Origin: Streptomyces sp. NBC_01707
Lineage (GTDB): Bacteria > Actinomycetota > Actinomycetes > Streptomycetales > Streptomycetaceae
Reading direction: 5' to 3'
Length of the DNA: 64,000 nucleotides
Assembly: GCF_041438805.1 (NCBI RefSeq)
Contig: NZ_CP109190.1
Coordinates: 4,216,001-4,280,000 of the forward strand
Shown: in pieces, positions 1 to 9,609 of the stretch
Layout of the letters: each line of letters begins with the position of its first letter
How positions within the stretch are numbered: position 1 is the stretch's first letter
Notes under the pieces: model-generated
What the model saw: the letters and a program-made list of their open reading frames with translations, nothing else
Databases searched by the model: none
What the model was told of the DNA's origin: nothing
Made by a program: the position numbers and the translations under genes

Positions 1-326
1 AGTCACAGGTCGCCTCGCTGCTGCTGCAGAAGCAGGAGCTCGGGGATCTGGTCGTCCTCTATCCGGACACCACCGTCTCCAGCGACCACACCCTCGTACC
101 GCTGACCGACTCGGGACGGCAGTTCGGCGAACTGCTCTCCACCGACCGGCGCCTGCGCGAGCTCGCCGTACGGCACGGTTTCCGCCCCCAGGGCGCGGCG
201 GCCGAGTTCACCGCCGCGACCGCCGGTCACACCGACTACATCGACCAACAGCTGACCGGGATCCGCCAGGCGCCCGTGCCCACCGCAACGGTGCTGCGCG
301 CGATGGCCCGCCGGACCCGCGGCTGA
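1..326 (+). CDS. C-terminal fragment of a probable extracellular solute-binding protein
   Basis: Only the last 107 codons are inside the window, read from base 3 to the TGA at 324-326. The visible part has the pattern VVLYPDTTV...VPLTDSGRQ...LLSTDRRLRELAVRHGFRPQ. The same order occurs in the solute-binding half of the lipoprotein gene two positions downstream (LTVIRPRDGVV...YLRSPAVQRQL...FRRP), which suggests a ModA-like type II binding fold. The start, signal peptide and any additional domain are upstream of the window. It runs straight into the TelA-type gene and is probably the first visible cistron of that operon. The fold assignment is inferred from the internal similarity only. Confidence 0.6.
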   Translation, partial: SQVASLLLQKQELGDLVVLYPDTTVSSDHTLVPLTDSGRQFGELLSTDRRLRELAVRHGFRPQGAAAEFTAATAGHTDYIDQQLTGIRQAPVPTATVLRAMARRTRG

Positions 327-355
327 TGACCCACGCTTCCCGGGAGACCTCACCC

Positions 356-1543
356 ATGACCGGAGCCGAGCCGCAGCCGCTCGTCCTCACTCCGCCCGAG
401 CCCGTCGCCCCCGTCCGTACCGAGCAGGCCGCCGGTCTCGTCCCGGTCGACGACTCGGTGCGCACGGAGATGACCCGACGTGCCACCGAGTACGTCGGCA
501 GCCTCGCCGGGCTCGACGCCCGCTCGCCCGAGTTCACCACCAGGATCGGGGAGATCGCCGCCCTCGGGCAGGGCGACATCCGCAGCGCCGCCCAGCAGTC
601 CAACCGGATGCTGGACCGTACGGTCCGCGAGCTCTCCGCCGGATCGGGGGACGGGGACGCGCAGTCGAGGGTCGGTGCCTCGCTCGTCGAGCTGCGCCGC
701 ACCGTCGAGGACCTCGATCCGCGCGACACCCCCGGCCGCGGCGCCCGCCGGCTGCTGGCGAGACTTCCCGGCGGCAACAGGCTGCGCGACCATGTCGCGA
801 AGTACGCCTCCGCACAGTCCACCCTCAACAGGATCGTCGGCTCGCTCCGCGGCGGCCAGGACGAACTGCGCCGCGACAACGCCGCTCTGCACACCGAGCG
901 CACCCGGCTCTGGGAGACGATGGGCAAGCTCCAGGAGTACGTGGTCCTCACCGAGGCCCTGGACGGCGCCGTCGAGCAGCGCATCCGGGCGACGGAGGCC
1001 GCCGACCCCGTGCAGGCGGACGCCCTGCGGGCCGATGTGCTGTTCCCTGTACGGCAGAAGCACCAGGATCTGCTGACCCAGCTCGCGGTCTGCGCGCAGG
1101 GGTATCTGGCGATGGACGTCGTGCGCCGCAACAACGAGGAGCTGATCAGGGGCGTCGACCGCGCCGCGACCACGACGGTCTCCGCGCTGCGGATCGCCGT
1201 GATGCTGGCATCGGCGCTGGAGAGCCAGCGCAAGGTGAGCGAACAGGTGCAGGTGCTGCGCTCCACGACGGAGGATCTGATCCGCGGCAATGCGGAGATG
1301 CTCGCCACGCAGAGCGGGGAGATCCAGCGGATCGCCGCCGACCCTGCGGTGGGTGCGGAGACGCTGCGGACGGCGTTCCAGCAGATCTACCGCACGCTGG
1401 ACGCGATCGACACGTACAAGGTGCAGGCGACCGAGTCCATGGCGGCGACCGTCGAGTCACTGACGGCCGAACTCCAGCAGGCGAGCAGCCACTTGGAGCG
1501 CAGCCGGTCCGCGGGCGCCCTCGAGGGCGGTGGTCTCGGATGA
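356..1543 (+). CDS. TelA-family toxic anion resistance protein
   Basis: A 395-residue, mostly alpha-helical cytoplasmic protein with no membrane segment. It matches the TelA/KlaA family (about 350-400 aa) through the helical core with IRSAAQQSNRML near residue 70 and the long glutamine/glutamate-rich helices that follow. TelA proteins are associated with tellurite and other toxic-anion tolerance; the biochemical role is unknown. I prefer the ATG at 356 because GGGAGA lies 8 nt upstream. An in-frame ATG at 326 overlaps the upstream stop codon (TGATG) and would add ten residues. The 3' end overlaps the next gene by four bases (ATGA), indicating translational coupling. Family call is firm, substrate unknown. 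Confidence 0.85.
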   Translation: MTGAEPQPLVLTPPEPVAPVRTEQAAGLVPVDDSVRTEMTRRATEYVGSLAGLDARSPEFTTRIGEIAALGQGDIRSAAQQSNRMLDRTVRELSAGSGDGDAQSRVGASLVELRRTVEDLDPRDTPGRGARRLLARLPGGNRLRDHVAKYASAQSTLNRIVGSLRGGQDELRRDNAALHTERTRLWETMGKLQEYVVLTEALDGAVEQRIRATEAADPVQADALRADVLFPVRQKHQDLLTQLAVCAQGYLAMDVVRRNNEELIRGVDRAATTTVSALRIAVMLASALESQRKVSEQVQVLRSTTEDLIRGNAEMLATQSGEIQRIAADPAVGAETLRTAFQQIYRTLDAIDTYKVQATESMAATVESLTAELQQASSHLERSRSAGALEGGGLG

Positions 1544-3156
1544 CCAGCCGGCTGAGAAGACTGCGACGCCGGGTGTCGCGCACACTCGCGTCGCTGCTGG
1601 CCGCCGCGGTGCTCGTACCGCTGGCGGCGTGTTCGGCGACGGACGGTCCCGAGCCGCCCGGGAAGAAGGATGACGGCGCTCCTCGGACCGGGACGCTGCG
1701 GGTGCTCGCTTCCAGCGAACTCGCCGATATGAAGCCTCTGTTGGAGCAGGCCCGAAAGGCGACCGGGATCACCGTGCGGCCCACCTGGACCGGAACGCTC
1801 GACGCCGTCGAACAGCTCGGGTCCGGGAAGGCGGACGGGGCGTACGACGCGGTGTGGCTGTCGTCCGACGACTATCTGCGGCTCCGTCCGGACGCGGCGA
1901 AGCGGATCACTTCCGAGACCCCGCTGATGACGTCGCCGGTCGCCCTCGGCGTCAAGCCGTCGGTGGTGAAACGACTCGGCTGGGACCAGGTGGACGTCAC
2001 CTGGACGCAGGTGCACCAGGCGGTCGCCGACGGGCGGCTGACGTACGGCATGACGGATCCGGCGCGCTCCAACTCCGGTTTCTCCGCACTGGTTTCGGTC
2101 GCCTCTGCGCTGTCCGGCGCCCAGTCCGCGCTGACCGACGCCGATGTCCGCAAGGCCGACGGGAAGCTGAAGGAGTTCTTCGGCGGGCAGCGGCTGACCT
2201 CGGGTTCCTCCGGCTGGCTGGCCACCGCGTACACCCGGCGCGGCACGGTCGACGCGCTGATCAACTACGAGTCCGTGCTGCTCTCCCTCAACCGGGACAG
2301 TCACACCGGGCTCACCGTGATCCGCCCGCGCGACGGTGTGGTGACGGCCGACTACCCGCTGAGCCTGCTCGCCGCCGCCTCGCCCGACGCCAAGGACGCG
2401 GTCCGCGCCCTGACCTCGTACCTCCGCTCCCCCGCCGTTCAGCGGCAGCTGACCCGGGAGACGTTCCGCCGCCCGGTCGTCGCCTCCGTACGGCCGGCGG
2501 CGCCGCTGGCCGCCGAGGCCCGTCGGGAACTTCCGTTCCCCGGCTCGCGATCCGTCGCGGACGGGCTGCTCGACAGTTACGAGAACAAGCTCCGGCGGCC
2601 CTCGCGCACCGTGTACGTGCTGGACACGTCCGGGTCGATGCAGGGCGAGCGGCTACGGAAGCTGAAGGCGGCGCTGACCGGGCTGACCGCGGACTTCCGG
2701 GAACGCGAGGAGGTCACCTTGCTGCCGTTCGGATCGTCGGTGAAGCGGGCACGTACGCATACGGTCGATCCCGCCGACCCACGGGCCGGCCTCGCGGCGA
2801 TCAAGGCGGACACCGCCGCCCTGACCGCGAGCGGCGAAACCGCGATCTTCTCGAGTCTGGAGTCGGCCTACGACCGGCTGGGTCCGGACACCGAGTCCGC
2901 GTTCACCTCGATCGTCCTGATGACGGACGGCGAGAACACGACGGGCGACTCGGCCGACGACTTCACCGCCTTCTACCGCTCGCTCCCGGCGGCGCGCCGC
3001 GCCACCCCCGTCTTCCCGGTCGTCTTCGGCGACTCGGACCGCGCGGAACTGGACGCGATCGCCACCCTGACCGGCGGCCGGCTCTTCGACGCGACGAAGG
3101 ACCAGGGGCCGGGCTCCCTGGACGGGGCATTCGAGGAGATCCGTGGCTACCAGTAG
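1540..3156 (+). CDS. Lipoprotein with solute-binding and von Willebrand factor A domains
   Basis: A 538-residue secreted lipoprotein. The N-terminus is arginine-rich, then a hydrophobic stretch ends in the lipobox LAAC at about residues 28-31. Residues about 45-330 resemble an extracellular solute-binding protein. From about residue 355 a VWA domain starts with VYVLDTSGSMQGERL, a complete DxSxS metal-ion-dependent adhesion motif, and later TDGENTTGDS. This organisation is typical of actinobacterial substrate-binding/VWA proteins of unknown ligand. It is coupled by 4-bp overlap to the TelA-type gene and overlaps the start of the next small gene, so the four genes appear to be one operon. Surface localisation outside the membrane is predicted from the lipobox. 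Confidence 0.85.
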   Translation: MTSRLRRLRRRVSRTLASLLAAAVLVPLAACSATDGPEPPGKKDDGAPRTGTLRVLASSELADMKPLLEQARKATGITVRPTWTGTLDAVEQLGSGKADGAYDAVWLSSDDYLRLRPDAAKRITSETPLMTSPVALGVKPSVVKRLGWDQVDVTWTQVHQAVADGRLTYGMTDPARSNSGFSALVSVASALSGAQSALTDADVRKADGKLKEFFGGQRLTSGSSGWLATAYTRRGTVDALINYESVLLSLNRDSHTGLTVIRPRDGVVTADYPLSLLAAASPDAKDAVRALTSYLRSPAVQRQLTRETFRRPVVASVRPAAPLAAEARRELPFPGSRSVADGLLDSYENKLRRPSRTVYVLDTSGSMQGERLRKLKAALTGLTADFREREEVTLLPFGSSVKRARTHTVDPADPRAGLAAIKADTAALTASGETAIFSSLESAYDRLGPDTESAFTSIVLMTDGENTTGDSADDFTAFYRSLPAARRATPVFPVVFGDSDRAELDAIATLTGGRLFDATKDQGPGSLDGAFEEIRGYQ

Positions 3157-3763
3157 AACGCCGGGCAGGGTCATGGCGTACGTCGAGTCCCGCAAGAACC
3201 TCACCGGAAGTGCGTGCGGGATCGCCGGGCTCGCCCTCACCTTCACGGGACTGGCGGGTGCGTACTGGCCGGTGGTGATCGTCGGGCTGTACGGCGCCGG
3301 CGCACTGATCGCCCCGCCCGAGCGGCCGCCCGCGCCGGACTTCCCCGATCCGTCCGCCCAGCTGGAGACGGTGCGGGCCGACTTCGCGACCCTGCGGGAG
3401 TATCTGGCCGAAGTGGATCTGCCGCCGGCCGCCTCCGGACGGCTCGTCGAGCTGACCGGGCTGCTGGAAGGGCTGCTCGCACCCGGCTGGGTCTCCGAGG
3501 CCCTCGCCACCGACCCGGAAGCCATCCATTCCCTGTCCCGCGCCGTGCACCAGGACATCCCGGAATCAGTCGACACGTATCTGCGGACCCGCTGGTGGAC
3601 GCGGCTGACGCCGGGGAACGAGCCGCCCGAGCGCCCGCTCGAACAGCAGCTGTCGCTGCTGCACCGGGAGGCGGAGTCGCTGGCCACGGGGTTGCGGGAG
3701 GCCGAGGCACGCCGGCAGCAGACGCACACGCGGTATCTGGAGGACCGGGGTGGGGCGAACTGA
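3143..3763 (+). CDS. Small membrane-anchored protein of the TelA/VWA operon
   Basis: A 206-residue protein with two closely spaced hydrophobic segments (about residues 24-55: GIAGLALTFTGLAGAYWPVV then an alanine/glycine-rich turn) followed by a soluble, charged, helical tail rich in Glu, Arg and Leu. The GTG start at 3143 lies 4 nt after GAGGAG and overlaps the previous gene by 14 bases; an ATG at 3173 is a shorter alternative. In other bacteria TelA proteins are often encoded beside XpaC-type membrane proteins, and the two-helix-plus-coil layout is compatible with that, but I see no diagnostic motif. Function unknown; probable partner of the TelA-type protein. Confidence 0.7.
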   Translation: MATSRTPGRVMAYVESRKNLTGSACGIAGLALTFTGLAGAYWPVVIVGLYGAGALIAPPERPPAPDFPDPSAQLETVRADFATLREYLAEVDLPPAASGRLVELTGLLEGLLAPGWVSEALATDPEAIHSLSRAVHQDIPESVDTYLRTRWWTRLTPGNEPPERPLEQQLSLLHREAESLATGLREAEARRQQTHTRYLEDRGGAN

Positions 3764-3899
3764 GCCCCGCACGCCCGGCCGGCCTCCCGGCGGCCCCGCC
3801 GGAGGTCATGTGAAGGAATAGTGCAGAAATGTGCAGATCTCATGCGTAGACCTGCAGCATTGTGCGGACGTTCCCTGTAAAAGGGGCGGGCAAGGGCGA

Positions 3900-3928
3900 C
3901 CCCCGGAACCGTAAGGGGATTCCGGGGG
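3900..3928. terminator. Hairpin after the TelA/VWA operon
   Basis: A perfect 9-bp stem, CCCCCGGAA pairing with TTCCGGGGG, encloses an 11-base loop. It lies 137 bp after the stop of the small membrane-protein gene, in the 270-bp convergent gap before pckG. There is no T-run, as usual for high-GC terminators. The rest of the gap holds no gene I can support. Confidence 0.6.
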
Positions 3929-4000
3929 CCGTACCGCGTCGGGCCGTTGAACCACAGGTCAGGGTGGATGTCGGGTGACCCGGCCGCGGAGTGTGCATGG

Positions 4001-4025
4001 GGGGCGCACTTCGGGAGTGCGCCCC
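4001..4025 (-). terminator. Terminator of pckG
   Basis: A perfect 10-bp stem (GGGGCGCACT with AGTGCGCCCC) with a 5-base loop, 9 bases beyond the pckG stop codon. It could also stop read-through from the converging operon. Confidence 0.8.
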
Positions 4026-4033
4026 GGCGGACG

Positions 4034-5860
4034 TCAGCCCAGACGCTGGACCAGCGCGCGGTACTCGTCCCACAGCTCCTTCGGCGTGTGGTCACCGAAG
4101 GTGTTGAGGTGCTCGGGGACCAGCGCCGCCTCCTCGCGCCAGACCTCCTTGTCGACCGTGAGCAGGAAGTCCAGCTCGGACTCCGAGAGGTCCAGGCCGT
4201 TGGTGTCCAGCGAACCCTTGGCGGGCAGGATGCCGATCGGCGTCTCGACGCCCTCGGCCTTGCCCTCCAGGCGCTCGACGATCCACTTCAGGACGCGGCT
4301 GTTCTCACCGAAGCCCGGCCACACGAACTTGCCCGCCTCGTTCTTGCGGAACCAGTTCACGTAGTAGATCTTCGGCAGCTTGGACTGGTCGGGCTTGTCG
4401 GCACCGACCTTGATCCAGTGGTTCATGTAGTCGCCCATGTTGTAACCGCAGAACGGCAGCATGGCGAACGGGTCGCGGCGCAGCTCGCCGACCTTGCCCT
4501 CGGCGGCGGCGGTCTTCTCGGAGGCCACGTTCGCGCCGAGGAAGACACCGTGCTGCCAGTCGAAGGACTCGGTGACCAGCGGTACGGCCGAGGCGCGGCG
4601 GCCACCGAAGAGGATGGCCGAGATCGGCACACCCTTCGGGTCCTCCCACTCCGGCGCGATGATCGGGCACTGCCCGGCCGGCACGGTGAAGCGGGCGTTG
4701 GGGTGGGCGGCGGGCGTCTCGGACGCGGGCGTCCAGTCGTTGCCCTTCCAGTCCGTGAGGTGGGCGGGGGCCGTCTCGGTCATGCCCTCCCACCACACGT
4801 CACCGTCGTCGGTGAGCGCGACGTTCGTGAAGACGGAGTTGCCCCACATGGTCTTCATGGCGTTGGCATTGGTGTGCTCGCCGGTGCCGGGCGCGACGCC
4901 GAAGAATCCGGCCTCGGGGTTGATCGCGTAGAGGCGGCCGTCCTCACCGAACCGCATCCAGGCGATGTCGTCGCCGATGGTCTCGACGGTCCAGCCGGAG
5001 ATCGTGGGCTCCAGCATGGCGAGGTTGGTCTTGCCGCAGGCGCTCGGGAACGCGGCGGCCACGTACTTCGACTCACCCCGCGGCGGGGTGAGCTTCAGGA
5101 TCAGCATGTGCTCGGCGAGCCAGCCCTCGTCACGGGCCATCACCGAGGCGATACGGAGCGCGTAGCACTTCTTGCCGAGCAGCGCGTTGCCGCCGTAGCC
5201 GGAGCCGTACGACCAGATCTCGCGGTCCTCGGGGAAGTGCGAGATGTACTTGGTGGAGTTGCACGGCCACGGAACGTCCTGCTGACCCTCCTCCAGGGGC
5301 GCGCCCAGGGTGTGGACGGCCTTGACGAAGAAGCCGTCGGTGCCGAGCTCGTCGAGGACCTCCTGGCCCATGCGGGTCATGGTGCGCATGGAGACGGCGA
5401 CGTACGCGGAGTCGGTGATCTCGACGCCGATCGCGGACAGCGGGGAGCCGACGGGGCCCATGCAGAACGGGACGACGTACATCGTGCGACCGCGCATGGA
5501 ACCGCGGAAGACGCCCTGCTCACCCGTGAAGATCTCCCGCATCTCGGCGGGGGCCTTCCAGTGGTTCGTCGGGCCCGCGTCCTCCTCCTTCTCGGAGCAG
5601 ATGAAGGTGCGGTCCTCGACACGGGCCACATCGCTCGGGTCGGAGGCGGCGTAGTACGAGTTCGGCCGCTTCGTCTCGTCGAGCTTGGTGAACGTGCCGT
5701 TGCCCACGAGCTCCCCGCACAGGCGCTCGTACTCGGCCTCGGAGCCGTCACACCAGACCACACGGTCCGGCTGGGTGAGGGCTGCGATCTCATTCACCCA
5801 GGTGACGAGCTCCTGGTGACGGGTGGGAACAGTGAGGGGAGCCGCGATGTCGCGCGCCAC
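4034..5860 (-). CDS. pckG: Phosphoenolpyruvate carboxykinase (GTP)
   Basis: A 608-residue cytoplasmic enzyme that interconverts oxaloacetate plus GTP and phosphoenolpyruvate plus CO2 plus GDP, the entry step of gluconeogenesis or an anaplerotic exit. The length fits the GTP-dependent class. The kinase-1 loop [13 protein letters not shown] (about residues 271-283) carries the conserved cysteine of the GTP enzymes. The GTG at 5860 is chosen because AAGGAG lies 6 nt upstream; the frame continues further 5' without a ribosome site and with non-coding composition. It is a single-gene unit, divergent from the TrhA-type gene across a 196-bp gap, and ends before a strong hairpin. Confidence 0.97.
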   Translation of the reverse strand: MARDIAAPLTVPTRHQELVTWVNEIAALTQPDRVVWCDGSEAEYERLCGELVGNGTFTKLDETKRPNSYYAASDPSDVARVEDRTFICSEKEEDAGPTNHWKAPAEMREIFTGEQGVFRGSMRGRTMYVVPFCMGPVGSPLSAIGVEITDSAYVAVSMRTMTRMGQEVLDELGTDGFFVKAVHTLGAPLEEGQQDVPWPCNSTKYISHFPEDREIWSYGSGYGGNALLGKKCYALRIASVMARDEGWLAEHMLILKLTPPRGESKYVAAAFPSACGKTNLAMLEPTISGWTVETIGDDIAWMRFGEDGRLYAINPEAGFFGVAPGTGEHTNANAMKTMWGNSVFTNVALTDDGDVWWEGMTETAPAHLTDWKGNDWTPASETPAAHPNARFTVPAGQCPIIAPEWEDPKGVPISAILFGGRRASAVPLVTESFDWQHGVFLGANVASEKTAAAEGKVGELRRDPFAMLPFCGYNMGDYMNHWIKVGADKPDQSKLPKIYYVNWFRKNEAGKFVWPGFGENSRVLKWIVERLEGKAEGVETPIGILPAKGSLDTNGLDLSESELDFLLTVDKEVWREEAALVPEHLNTFGDHTPKELWDEYRALVQRLG

Positions 5861-6044
5861 GATCGCTCCTTGTTGAGGGTGTCTTCTTGGTAGGTGCCCC
5901 GTGGGGGCCGCGACCCGGATGCTTCGTAGCCGCTCATCCGGTGCCGACCGCACTCATTTGATCATCCGACCGATTCGCCCATATGTCCAGGGGGCCGCCC
6001 ACGTGAGCATCACCACTCATGTTCGCAACTTACGGAGGCGTAGG

Positions 6045-6056
6045 TAGCATGCGGAC
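6045..6056 (+). promoter_or_regulatory. Leaderless-type -10 element of the TrhA-like gene
   Basis: TAGCAT stands 6 nt before the ATG, no Shine-Dalgarno lies in the remaining spacer, and TTCGCA 17 nt further upstream could be a weak -35. Confidence 0.55.
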
Positions 6057-6782
6057 ATGACTGCTGCCGCCGCGCCCGAACCAGCCGAGGCCGAACCCGA
6101 GGTCGAACCAGCCGGGCCCGACCCGGCCGAGGTGGCGCTGCCGTTCCCGGTGAAGCCACACCTGCGCGGCTGGCTGCACGCCGGAATGTTCCCCGCGGTA
6201 CTGATCGCGGGGATCGTGCTGATCGCACTCACGGACAGCACCCGCGGCCGGATCGCCTGCGGCATCTACATCGTGACCGCATGCCTGCTCTTCGGAGTGA
6301 GCGCGGTCTATCACCGCGGCACATGGGGCCCGCGCGGCGAGGCGGTGCTGCGCCGGCTCGACCACGCCAACATCTTCCTGATCATCGCGGGCACCTACAC
6401 ACCACTGACCCTGCTGCTGCTCCCGGAGTCGACCGGGCGCCCGCTGCTCTGGGCGGTCTGGGCGGCGGCCGTGGCCGGCATCGCCTTCCGGGTGTTCTGG
6501 GTCGGCGCCCCCCGCTGGCTCTACACACCCTGCTACATAGCGATGGGATGGGCGGCGGTCTTCTTCCTGCCCGACTTCATGCGCACCGGCGGGATCGCGG
6601 TGCTCGTCCTGGTGATCGTCGGCGGGCTGCTCTACAGCGCCGGCGGCGTCATCTACGGCATCAAACGGCCCAACCCGTCACCCCGATGGTTCGGCTTCCA
6701 CGAGGTCTTCCACTCGCTGACCCTGGCGGCGTTCGTCGTGCACTACGTCGGCATCTCGCTGGTGGCGTACAACCACAGCTGA
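6057..6782 (+). CDS. trhA: PAQR/TrhA family (hemolysin III-like) membrane protein
   Basis: A 241-residue integral membrane protein with an acidic, alanine/proline-rich cytoplasmic head (residues 1-35) and seven predicted transmembrane helices. Family-specific features are the histidine in AVYHRG after helix 2, RRLDHANIFLIIAGTYTPL in helix 3, and the terminal GFHEVFHSLTLAAFVVHYV, which supplies the conserved His residues thought to bind a metal in PAQR proteins. Bacterial members (TrhA, hemolysin III) affect membrane energetics or fluidity; true haemolysis is not implied. The ATG follows a close -10-like element, so the mRNA is probably leaderless. It stands alone between pckG and a TetR gene. 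Confidence 0.9.
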   Translation: MTAAAAPEPAEAEPEVEPAGPDPAEVALPFPVKPHLRGWLHAGMFPAVLIAGIVLIALTDSTRGRIACGIYIVTACLLFGVSAVYHRGTWGPRGEAVLRRLDHANIFLIIAGTYTPLTLLLLPESTGRPLLWAVWAAAVAGIAFRVFWVGAPRWLYTPCYIAMGWAAVFFLPDFMRTGGIAVLVLVIVGGLLYSAGGVIYGIKRPNPSPRWFGFHEVFHSLTLAAFVVHYVGISLVAYNHS

Positions 6783-6804
6783 GCGCCCTCCCCTTGTGCC
6801 CCTC

Positions 6805-6834
6805 AGTGGCCGCGACCCGAAGGCCGCGGCCACT
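6805..6834 (+). terminator. Terminator of the TrhA-like gene
   Basis: A perfect 10-bp stem (AGTGGCCGCG with CGCGGCCACT) with a 10-base loop, 22 bases after the stop codon and upstream of the TetR promoter. Confidence 0.8.
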
Positions 6835-6898
6835 TCGCATGCCCCGCTCCGGCACGGACCGCCGGACACCGGCATGGCCCCGGCGCCCGCCGATGCCC

Positions 6899-6911
6899 GA
6901 CAATGGCGATC
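6899..6911 (+). promoter_or_regulatory. Leaderless-type -10 element deciding the TetR start
   Basis: GACAAT is followed after 7 nt by the ATG at 6912. An upstream ATG at 6903 would lie inside this hexamer, so 6912 is the better start. Confidence 0.5.
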
Positions 6912-7544
6912 ATGGCCGCCACCCCCCGTACCTCGCCTCCCACCTCCGTCGAGGTGCAGCCCCGGCCGGGGCTGCGCGAACGGAAGAAGCTCAAGACCAG
7001 GACGGCTATCCGGCGCTCGACGTACCGACTGATCGCCGAGCAGGGGTACGACGCGACCACGATCGAACAGATCGCGGAAGCAGCCGAGGTGTCGCCGAGC
7101 ACCGTATTCCGGTACTTCGCGACCAAGGAGGACATCGTCCTCACCGACGAGTACAACCCCCTCCTGGAAGCGGAGACACGCAAGCGCCCGGCGGACGAAC
7201 CCCCGCTGCAGTCGATGCGGTTCGTCGTGACGGAGGCGCTGGCGACGCTCCTCGCCACCGAGGAGGAGGAGCTTCGCCGCCGCACCCGGCTGATGGTGGA
7301 GGTCCCCGCGATCCGCGCGCGGATGTCGGAGACCATGTCGGACACCGCGAAGGTCCTGGCCCGAGTGCTCGCCGACCGCAGCGGCCGCGGCGCCGACGAC
7401 CTCGAGGTCCGGGTGTTCGTCGCGGCGGTGCTGGGGGCGCTGCGCGAGGTGACGCTGTACTGGGGCGAGCACGGTCAGAAGGGTGACCTGATCGCGATGG
7501 TCGACCAGGCCCTGGACACGCTCGAGGGCGGCCTGACGCTCTGA
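6912..7544 (+). CDS. TetR/AcrR family transcriptional regulator
   Basis: A 210-residue DNA-binding repressor-type protein. The N-terminal helix-turn-helix is clear (about residues 25-72: LKTRTAIRRSTYRLIAEQGY, then TTIEQIAEAAEVSPSTVFRY and FATKEDIV). The C-terminal ligand-binding half is variable and its effector cannot be read from sequence. The protein starts with a 20-residue proline/threonine-rich tail. The mRNA appears leaderless. No gene is divergent from it; the convergent neighbour is the DUF255 gene and the upstream neighbour is the TrhA-type gene, so its target is not obvious from context. Confidence 0.9.
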   Translation: MAATPRTSPPTSVEVQPRPGLRERKKLKTRTAIRRSTYRLIAEQGYDATTIEQIAEAAEVSPSTVFRYFATKEDIVLTDEYNPLLEAETRKRPADEPPLQSMRFVVTEALATLLATEEEELRRRTRLMVEVPAIRARMSETMSDTAKVLARVLADRSGRGADDLEVRVFVAAVLGALREVTLYWGEHGQKGDLIAMVDQALDTLEGGLTL

Positions 7545-7555
7545 CGCCTCCGGCG

Positions 7556-7576
7556 CGGTCGTCACCCGCGCGACCG
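7556..7576. terminator. Weak hairpin between the TetR and DUF255 genes
   Basis: A 6-bp stem (CGGTCG with CGACCG) around a 9-base loop in the 49-bp convergent gap. Small, so only tentatively a bidirectional terminator. Confidence 0.35.
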
Positions 7577-7593
7577 AGCCCGGCCGCCCCCGG

Positions 7594-9609
7594 TCACCCC
7601 CCGAGCTTCCGCGCCAGCTCCTGCGCATCCGTCGTCGGCGCATCGCACACGAAGTGCCGACAGACGTATGCGGTCGGCGCTCCGTCCACCATCGGCCGGT
7701 CCGCCAGCAGCGGAAACTCCGTACCGCCCGTCCCGCCCACCGCGACCACAGCGCCCGGCGCACGCCCCAGCAGCGCCGTGCGGTGCAGTTCGCCGCCGAC
7801 CGGACCGTTGACCGCCACCTCGCGCGGACCGTCGACCAGCGCCTCCGCGACCGCGAGGCCCCATCCGATGAACCGGGGCACCCGCGGCCCGAGCGCCTTC
7901 ACCACCCCCGACGCGCCCTCCGCCGCGGCGCGATGGGCCTCCGAGCCGGTGTACGCCGCGTACGAGAGCAGCGCACCGGCCGCCGCCGTCCAGCCCGCCG
8001 GTGTCGCACTGTCGGTGGGGTCCTGCGGGCGGCGGATCAGCTGTTCCGCGTCGTCCGCCGTGTCGTACAACTGCCCTCCCTCACCGGTGAAGTGCTGAAG
8101 CACGATATCGAGCAGGAAGCCGGCGAACTCCAGCCAGACCCCCTCGCCGGTGACGGCGGCCAGCGTGAGGAAACCCTCCGCGACATCGCCGTAGTCCTCC
8201 AGCACCCCGGCGTTGTCTCCCGTCCGGCCGTCCTTGGACGTACGGGCCAGCCGGGCGACATCTCCCATATGGACCCGGACCAGCAGGTCGGCCGCTTCGG
8301 TGGCGCGCTCGATCAGATCGGGACGGTCGAAGTACGCCCCGGTCTCGGCGAGCGCGGCGATCGCCAGACCGTTCCAGGCCGCCACCACCTTGTCGTCCCG
8401 TCCGGGACGCGCCCGCTCCTCGCGGGCCGCCAGCAGCCGTGCCCGTACGCCGACGGCCCGTTCCGCATCCACCGCCGCGTCGGTGCGCGGCAGTTGCAGC
8501 ACGGAGGAGCCCTCCTCGAAGGTGCCCTCCTCCGTCACCCCGAAGAGTTCGGCGGCGAACGCGGCGTCCTCGTCACCCAGCACCTCGCGCAGCTGCGCGG
8601 GCGTCCACACGTAGTACGCGCCCTCCACGTGCTTGCCGTCGCCGTCCTCGCTGTCCGCGTCGAGCGCGGAGGCGAACCCGCCCTCTGCGGTACGCAGTTC
8701 CCGCACCATGAAGTCGGCGGTCTCCAGAGCGACCCGGCGGGCCAGCTCGGACCCCGTGGCCCGCCACAGATGGGCGTACACCCGGCAGAGCAACGCGTTG
8801 TCGTAGAGCATCTTCTCGAAGTGCGGCACGACCCATTCCCGGTCCACCGAGTACCGGGCGAACCCGCCGGCGAGCTGGTCGTACATCCCGCCCCTGGCCA
8901 TCGCCTCACAGGTGTCGGCGGCCATCTGGAGGGCACCCTCGGCGCCGGTACGCGCGTGGTGGCGCAGCAGGAACTCGATCGTCATGGACGGCGGGAACTT
9001 CGGGGCGCCACCGAAGCCGCCGTGCTTCTCGTCGTACTCACGGCTCAGCCCGAGCAGCGCCTGCGCCAGCTCCGACTCGCCCGGCAGTCCCTCGCCGCCG
9101 TGCACCAGCGAGCGGCCCGCCAGATCGCGGACGATGCGCCCGGCGACCTCGTTGACCTCGTCGTGGCGGTCGGTCCAGGCGGAGACGACACCTTCGAGCA
9201 CCTGGAGGAAGGACGGCATGCCGTGGCGGGGCTCGGGCGGGAAGTACGTACCGAAGTAGAAGGGCTCGGCGCCGGCGGTCAGGAAGACGGTCATGGGCCA
9301 GCCGCCCTGACCGGTCGCGGCCTGCACGGCCTCCATGTACACGGCGTCGACGTCGGGCCGCTCCTCGCGGTCGACCTTCACCGGGACGAAGTGCGCGTTC
9401 AGATAAGCGGCGACCTCCCCGTCCTCGAACGACTCGTGCGCCATGACATGGCACCAATGGCAGCTCGCATAGCCGACGCTCAGCAGCACCGGCACGTTCC
9501 GGCTGCGCGCCTCCTCGAACGCCTCGGGCGACCACGGCCACCAGTCGACCGGATTGTCGGCGTGCTGGAGGAGGTACGGAGACGTCTCATGGGCCAGGCG
9601 GTTCGGCAT
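7594..9609 (-). CDS. DUF255 (YyaL/spermatogenesis-associated protein 20-like) thioredoxin-domain protein
   Basis: A 671-residue cytoplasmic protein. Residues 1-160 form the DUF255 thioredoxin-like domain, recognisable by [19 protein letters not shown] near the start and the redox-type motif [14 protein letters not shown] at about residues 48-61, where CHWC replaces the thioredoxin CxxC. It is followed by VDREERPD and [10 protein letters not shown]. The rest is an (alpha/alpha)6-barrel similar to N-acylglucosamine epimerase-like folds ([27 protein letters not shown]). Members are widespread but no reaction is established. Start at 9609 removes 113 upstream codons of non-coding composition; AGGATGGAGGT precedes it. 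It is divergent from the NB-ARC/TPR gene. Confidence 0.9.
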   Translation of the reverse strand: MPNRLAHETSPYLLQHADNPVDWWPWSPEAFEEARSRNVPVLLSVGYASCHWCHVMAHESFEDGEVAAYLNAHFVPVKVDREERPDVDAVYMEAVQAATGQGGWPMTVFLTAGAEPFYFGTYFPPEPRHGMPSFLQVLEGVVSAWTDRHDEVNEVAGRIVRDLAGRSLVHGGEGLPGESELAQALLGLSREYDEKHGGFGGAPKFPPSMTIEFLLRHHARTGAEGALQMAADTCEAMARGGMYDQLAGGFARYSVDREWVVPHFEKMLYDNALLCRVYAHLWRATGSELARRVALETADFMVRELRTAEGGFASALDADSEDGDGKHVEGAYYVWTPAQLREVLGDEDAAFAAELFGVTEEGTFEEGSSVLQLPRTDAAVDAERAVGVRARLLAAREERARPGRDDKVVAAWNGLAIAALAETGAYFDRPDLIERATEAADLLVRVHMGDVARLARTSKDGRTGDNAGVLEDYGDVAEGFLTLAAVTGEGVWLEFAGFLLDIVLQHFTGEGGQLYDTADDAEQLIRRPQDPTDSATPAGWTAAAGALLSYAAYTGSEAHRAAAEGASGVVKALGPRVPRFIGWGLAVAEALVDGPREVAVNGPVGGELHRTALLGRAPGAVVAVGGTGGTEFPLLADRPMVDGAPTAYVCRHFVCDAPTTDAQELARKLGG

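Noticed and set aside
3947..5893. 648-codon plus-strand frame opposite pckG
   Set aside because: It is the antisense shadow of pckG; the minus strand carries complete enzyme motifs.
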